Part shown: piece after piece, positions 60,504-64,000 of the stretch
How positions within the stretch are numbered: the stretch's first letter is position 1
How the letters are laid out: the number at the start of each line of letters is the position of its first letter
Assembly: GCF_036002945.1 (NCBI RefSeq)
Contig: NZ_CP108529.1
Location: 4,521,001 to 4,585,000, forward strand
Direction of reading: 5' to 3'
Length of the DNA: 64,000 nt
Source: Streptomyces sp. NBC_01224
GTDB lineage: Bacteria > Actinomycetota > Actinomycetes > Streptomycetales > Streptomycetaceae
Notes under the pieces: generated by a model
What the model saw: the letters and a program-made list of their open reading frames with translations, nothing else
What the model was told of the DNA's origin: nothing
Database searches by the model: none
Translations under genes and position numbers: made by a program

Positions 60504-60971
60504 ATGACAGCTACAGACCCCGCACTGACCGCCCTCTCCCAGGGCTGGTGCGCCCTCTCCTTGCTTCACGGGAGGATTGAGGCCCGTATCGAGCGGGCGC
60601 TGCAGGCCGGGCACGGTCTCAGCATGCGGGAGTACTCCCTGCTCGACGTCCTGAGCAGGCAGCACAACGGCCCCGGCGGCCATCTCCAGATGAAACAGGT
60701 CGCGGACGCCGTCGTGCTCAGCCAGAGCGCCACCACCCGCCTGGTCACCCGCCTCGAGGACCGCGGACTACTGACCCGGTATCTCTGCGACACCGATCGC
60801 CGCGGCATCTACACCGATGTCACCGAGGCCGGCCTCACCCTGCTCGCCGAGGCCCGGCCGACCAATGACACCGCGCTGCGCGCCGCACTCGACGAAGCCG
60901 CCAAGAATCCCGAGCTGGCCCCACTCGTCAGGGCGGTCGAAGAGCTCAAGGCCCCCGCACAGGTCGCGTGA
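60504..60971 (+). CDS. MarR family transcriptional regulator
   Basis: 155 residues from ATG 60504, with AAGGAGAAG upstream; the longer open frame starts in the promoter. The winged helix (LQMKQVADAVVLSQSATTRLVTRLEDRGLLTR, YTDVTEAG wing) is intact. It is divergent from the MFS/HbpS-like unit, the expected target, and probably releases DNA on binding a phenolic or drug-like ligand. Confidence 0.92.
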   Translation: MTATDPALTALSQGWCALSLLHGRIEARIERALQAGHGLSMREYSLLDVLSRQHNGPGGHLQMKQVADAVVLSQSATTRLVTRLEDRGLLTRYLCDTDRRGIYTDVTEAGLTLLAEARPTNDTALRAALDEAAKNPELAPLVRAVEELKAPAQVA

Positions 60972-61054
60972 GCCGCCGCGCATGCGCTGAGAGCCCCCCG
61001 AGCAGGCCGGGTGATTCCCCGCGCCGTCCACGTGATCTGCGTACTCTGCCGATC

Positions 61055-61507
61055 ATGAGCGATCTGGAAATACGCCCCGCGGCCCTCGCCGACATCCCCG
61101 CGATCGTGGCCATGCTCGCCGACGATCCGCTGGGTGCAGAACGTGAGTCGCCGGACGACCTCACCCCTTACCGCGCCGCATTCCGGCGGCTGGCCGACGA
61201 CCCGAACCAGCACGTGGTCGTCGCCGTGCGAGAGGGCCGCGTCGTCGGAACCCTGCAGCTGACGGTGATCCCTGGACTCTCCCGGCGCGGCTCGACCCGC
61301 TCGGTCATCGAAGGCGTCCGTATCCACGCCGCCGAGCGCGGCAGCGGCCTCGGCACCCAACTGATCGAATGGGCCGTGGACGAATCCCGGCGCCAGGGCT
61401 GCCAGTTGGTCCAGTTGACGTCCGATGCGACCCGGACCGATGCTCATCGTTTCTACGAGCAGCTGGGTTTCGCCGCCAGCCACGTGGGCTTCAAGCTCGC
61501 ACTCTGA
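61055..61507 (+). CDS. GNAT family N-acetyltransferase
   Basis: 150 residues from ATG 61055. A single GNAT domain: LEIRPAALADIPAIVAML, VVGTLQLTVIPGLSRRG, VRIHAAERGSGLGTQLIEWA (acetyl-CoA loop RGSGLG) and FYEQLGFAASHVGFK. The acceptor is unknown; members of this sub-group are often annotated as toxin-, amino-acid- or drug-acetylating enzymes. It follows marR by 83 bp on the same strand. Confidence 0.9.
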   Translation: MSDLEIRPAALADIPAIVAMLADDPLGAERESPDDLTPYRAAFRRLADDPNQHVVVAVREGRVVGTLQLTVIPGLSRRGSTRSVIEGVRIHAAERGSGLGTQLIEWAVDESRRQGCQLVQLTSDATRTDAHRFYEQLGFAASHVGFKLAL

Positions 61508-61528
61508 CCCCGTCCGAAGTCCGAGGGC

Positions 61529-61870
61529 TTGCCTGTGCTGCACCGCATCAGTGACGGACAGCGCAGGATCAGGCTCGGGCGGCGACATCTCCTGCCCTGT
61601 CCGTACGGACCGCGTCCCCGGTGTCCGTGGCCGATGCGGTCGTCGCTCTGCACGCCACCGGCGCCGCCACCGTCTTCCTTTCCGGGGGCGCCCGGATGTC
61701 CGAGGCACAGCGAGCCGATGGCGAGCCGGTCTGGCGACTGCTGTCCGACATCGACCGGGATGCCACCGCCGTGGTCGAGGCGGAAGCGTCCCGGCTGTCG
61801 CCATGAGTGGGCCAGGCGCGGATCACTCCACACTTTCGTCCCCCCACTGGAACGGGAGTTGACGGCCTGA
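61529..61870 (+). pseudogene. Decayed winged-helix DNA-binding domain (HTH_42-like) protein gene
   Basis: Three frames must be stitched. RISDGQRRIRLGRRHLLP is in one frame; ASPVSVADAVVALHATGAATV and WRLLSDIDRDATAVVEAEAS are in a second; after an in-frame TGA (61804-61806) and a slip in a C run near 61841, PPLERELTA resumes in the first. These match the N- and C-terminal ends of actinobacterial HTH_42 winged-helix/AlkZ-type proteins; roughly 300 central residues are absent. It is a relic with an internal deletion, frameshifts and a stop, ending just before a parS site. Confidence 0.65.
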
Positions 61871-61887
61871 GCCGGCCAGCCCGCCCG

Positions 61888-61901
61888 TTTCACGTGAAAC
61901 G
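61888..61901. other. parS site (ParB-binding)
   Basis: Perfect GTTTCACGTGAAAC in the short gap between the winged-helix relic and the convergent beta-lactamase-like gene. Confidence 0.92.
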
Positions 61902-61907
61902 TGGTGC

Positions 61908-63290
61908 TCAGGCCCCGAGGCCCCGCCACCCACCCTCGTCCACACCGCCGGGAACGGCCGCTGTGGCGTCGTACGGCTCCCGTGTGAAGACGAACGAACC
62001 CAGGTCGAGATGGTTCACGCTGCCGTCGCCGTTCCGGACGATACGCAGCGTCTCCCCCGCGTAATAGCCGTTGAGGCCGACCCAGGTGCCGTCGGGTTGT
62101 GCGGTGAATCGGGCACCGCGGCCATTGCCACGCAGGGGCTCGAGGTCCAGTCCACCGTCCGAAGTCAGCCGCAGGATGTTCGCGTTTGTGCCCCAGTACC
62201 AGGGACCGGTCAGAGCGAGCAGCTCCGCGTCCGCCTCGGGCAGCGGGCGCCAGGGCTCCGGAATGCGGGGTTCGGCCTCGGCGACGATCCTCACGAGGTC
62301 GGCGGCAACACCGCCGACAATCAGCCCCGACGTGGTGTTGGTGAGAACGACGGCCGCCACATCGTCCTCGACGCTGACCCACAGAGCGGCCAGGAAGCCG
62401 GGCAGTGAGCCTGTGTGCCCGAAGAGCGTGCGGCCGTTCCTCCGCCCGAGCTGAAGCCCCAGACCATAATTGGACTCCCAGTCACCGGACTCGGTCGGCG
62501 CGGACGGTTCGCGCATCTGCTCCACGGAGGCGGCACAGAGCACCCGGTCGTCCCCTCCGGCAAGAAAGGCCGCGAAGCGGAGGAGATCGCCGGTGGTGGA
62601 CCAGAGCTGGCCGGCCGGGGCCATCAGTCCGAGATCCTCGGTCGGCTCGGGCAGCATGACATCCGCCCAGGGATGCACGGCCCAGCCACCTGCGTGCGGC
62701 GCCTGCGACTGGGGGCTCGTGCGGTGCATGCCCAGCGGTTCCAGGATCTCGCGTCGAAGCACCTCGGCCCAGCTCGCCCCGCGCACCTTCTCGACCAGCG
62801 CGCCCAGCAGTGTGTAGCCCGGGTTCGAGTAGTGATGGCGTCGGCCTGGAGTGTGCATCCGCGTCTGCTCGCCGAGTACATCGGCAAGCTCGGGCCTCAG
62901 TGTGCCGGGAGTCCTCTCCCACCAGGGCGCAGGTGACTCGGCGCCCAGTCCCGCGCTGTGGCCCAGGAGTTGATGGACAGTGACTCCACCGACGCCCGTG
63001 CCGGGCAGATGCTTCTCCAGCGGGTCGTCCAGATCCAGAAGTCCCTCGTCGCGCAGTCGTAGAACCAGCACTGCCGTGAAGGTCTTGGTGATTGAGCCGA
63101 TCCTGAACTGGGTGTCGGCGTCGGGGGCATGGCCGTCCACACAGCTGCGGGAGCCGTTCCAGACGGTCTGCCCCTGCCTCTGTACCGCTGCGACGAGCGA
63201 GGGCGCCCGGCCTTCCGACTGTGCGGTGGCGATGCGGTGCAGCAGAGCACGCTGCGTACTGGGGAGCAACTGTTCAGATGGGGAGGTCAT
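61908..63290 (-). CDS. Class C beta-lactamase-like serine hydrolase
   Basis: 460 residues from ATG 63290. The catalytic SxxK is GSITKTF and YxN is HYSNPGY, in the usual spacing of class C beta-lactamase/esterase enzymes; the third motif is in GHTGSLPG. A C-terminal extension (about 355-460) with LTGPWYWG resembles the lipocalin-like domain of these hydrolases. No signal peptide is evident, so a cytosolic esterase or peptidase is more likely than antibiotic resistance. Confidence 0.9.
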   Translation of the reverse strand: MTSPSEQLLPSTQRALLHRIATAQSEGRAPSLVAAVQRQGQTVWNGSRSCVDGHAPDADTQFRIGSITKTFTAVLVLRLRDEGLLDLDDPLEKHLPGTGVGGVTVHQLLGHSAGLGAESPAPWWERTPGTLRPELADVLGEQTRMHTPGRRHHYSNPGYTLLGALVEKVRGASWAEVLRREILEPLGMHRTSPQSQAPHAGGWAVHPWADVMLPEPTEDLGLMAPAGQLWSTTGDLLRFAAFLAGGDDRVLCAASVEQMREPSAPTESGDWESNYGLGLQLGRRNGRTLFGHTGSLPGFLAALWVSVEDDVAAVVLTNTTSGLIVGGVAADLVRIVAEAEPRIPEPWRPLPEADAELLALTGPWYWGTNANILRLTSDGGLDLEPLRGNGRGARFTAQPDGTWVGLNGYYAGETLRIVRNGDGSVNHLDLGSFVFTREPYDATAAVPGGVDEGGWRGLGA

Positions 63291-63378
63291 GCTCAACAAC
63301 TACCCGCAGAACCCAAGCCGTGGCGAACTCATTTCGCAGCACCTGGATCACGCACCGTCATCGCCACCGGACGCCCGG

Positions 63379-63963
63379 TCAGCGCGTACGGCTGTATGTC
63401 CTGACCAGCGCGCCGTTGTCGAAGACACGAACCGAGTCCAGCGCGAACACGGTGGGCGCGAAGTCCGATCCGAACATCGGCATGCCCGATCCGTAGACCA
63501 GCGGATACGTCTTGATCACCAGCTCGTCGATCTCGTCGATCAGCTCTCCGGCGAGCTTGGAGCCACCGCAGAGCCAGATCCCGAGCTCACTGTCCTCCGC
63601 CTTGAGTTCCCGGACCCTTGCGACCACGTCGTCGGAGACGAGCTCGACATTCGGGTCGGGTGACTCCTTGAGGGTCCGCGAAGCGACGATCTCGCGCAGC
63701 TGGGCGTACGGGCTGGTGATGTTCACGTCCAGCGCCAGTTGATAGCTGGCCCTCCCCTGGATCACGGTGTCGAACCGCTGGTTCTCGACGCCGTGAAAGC
63801 CGAGCAGCTCGCGGCCCTCGGTCGAAACCGTCTCCGGGTACTGCGTTTTCAGGAACTCAAGGAACTCCTCGTTCACGAACTGATACATGGACGACGCGTC
63901 ACCGCTCGGGTCTCCGATGAAACCGTCGATGGAGCAGGCGATGAAGTAGGTCAGCTTGCGCAC
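63379..63963 (-). CDS. Dihydrofolate reductase/RibD C-terminal domain family protein
   Basis: 194 residues, GTG start with GGGGATC upstream. RibD_C/DHFR-like fold: MRKLTYFIACSIDGFIGDP, VIQGRASYQLAL, and IWLCGGSKLAGELIDEIDEL with a late YGSGMPMFG. Stand-alone members are NADPH-dependent reductases of unknown substrate and are not the essential DHFR. It is the last complete gene in the window, on the same strand as the beta-lactamase-like gene but separated by 88 bp. Confidence 0.9.
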   Translation of the reverse strand: MRKLTYFIACSIDGFIGDPSGDASSMYQFVNEEFLEFLKTQYPETVSTEGRELLGFHGVENQRFDTVIQGRASYQLALDVNITSPYAQLREIVASRTLKESPDPNVELVSDDVVARVRELKAEDSELGIWLCGGSKLAGELIDEIDELVIKTYPLVYGSGMPMFGSDFAPTVFALDSVRVFDNGALVRTYSRTR

Positions 63964-64000
63964 AGGATCCCCGTTCCGTTGCGGCGTATCCGAACCGCAA

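Overview
The window is about 70% G+C with wobble-position G/C bias, frequent GTG starts, SsgA/SsgR sporulation proteins, a fused CydDC, and the sequence GTTTCACGTGAAAC used as parS by actinomycetes. Everything points to a Streptomyces (or very close relative) core chromosome segment. Gene order (htrA, glycerophosphodiesterase, pepP, copper genes, pheA, serS, ABC operons, kptA, cydABCD, hisC, thiC, ssgA/ssgR) matches what I remember of the arm of the S. coelicolor chromosome next to oriC. Three perfect parS sites at 39.7, 57.2 and 61.9 kb, two DnaA-box clusters and several single DnaA boxes support closeness to oriC, probably off the right end.

Layout. 0-2.4 kb: an accessory-looking segment (prim-pol, a two-gene unit sharing a Gly/Asn-rich motif, a DUF4287 protein) ending at tRNA-Ser(UGA); it may be the edge of an integrative element. 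2.5-12.7 kb: HtrA protease, glycerophosphodiesterase, two RsbW-like ATP-binding proteins, a SEC-C protein, a candidate small RNA, a degenerate prim-pol protein, a PP2C-like protein with a lost metal ligand, and aminopeptidase P. 12.9-19.0 kb: extracytoplasmic copper and haem-peroxidase block (membrane protein, YcnI, Sco1, PCuAC, CopCD, DyP). 19-23.8 kb: pheA, a DnaA-box cluster, serS, a HAD phosphatase, tRNA-Ser(GCU), and an HTH/coiled-coil protein.

24.1-27.7 kb: two ABC-2 exporters in one leftward operon. 28-31.6 kb: a tightly overlapped operon of M24 peptidase, alpha/beta hydrolase-SDR fusion and MerR regulator, then a second DnaA-box cluster in front of kptA. 32.3-34.3 kb: luciferase-like monooxygenase and a second HAD phosphatase. 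34.4-42.4 kb: DevS-like sensor kinase and the cytochrome bd locus (cydA, cydB, cydDC) with a perfect Rex operator, a coherent redox module. 42.6-54.8 kb: aminotransferase, LacI regulator, metallophosphoesterase, thiC with TPP riboswitch, a YibE/F membrane protein, ssgA/ssgR, small membrane proteins and a Cys/Met-metabolism enzyme. 54.9-64 kb: LysR, NUDIX, a beheaded flavin reductase, acetyltransferases, a MarR-controlled MFS/haem-binding pair, a heavily decayed winged-helix gene, a class C beta-lactamase-like hydrolase and a RibD/DHFR-like protein.

The best candidate for something undescribed is the gene pair at 783-1714. A two-helix membrane protein carries at its C-terminus the motif GDNVNMYGG..NTG, and its 4-bp-overlapping partner carries the same motif at its N-terminus. 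This is the arrangement expected of amyloid-type signalling partners. Also worth attention are the DnaA-box clusters, parS sites that form translation starts, an in-frame 45-nt repeat inside thiC, and the hydrolase-SDR fusion.
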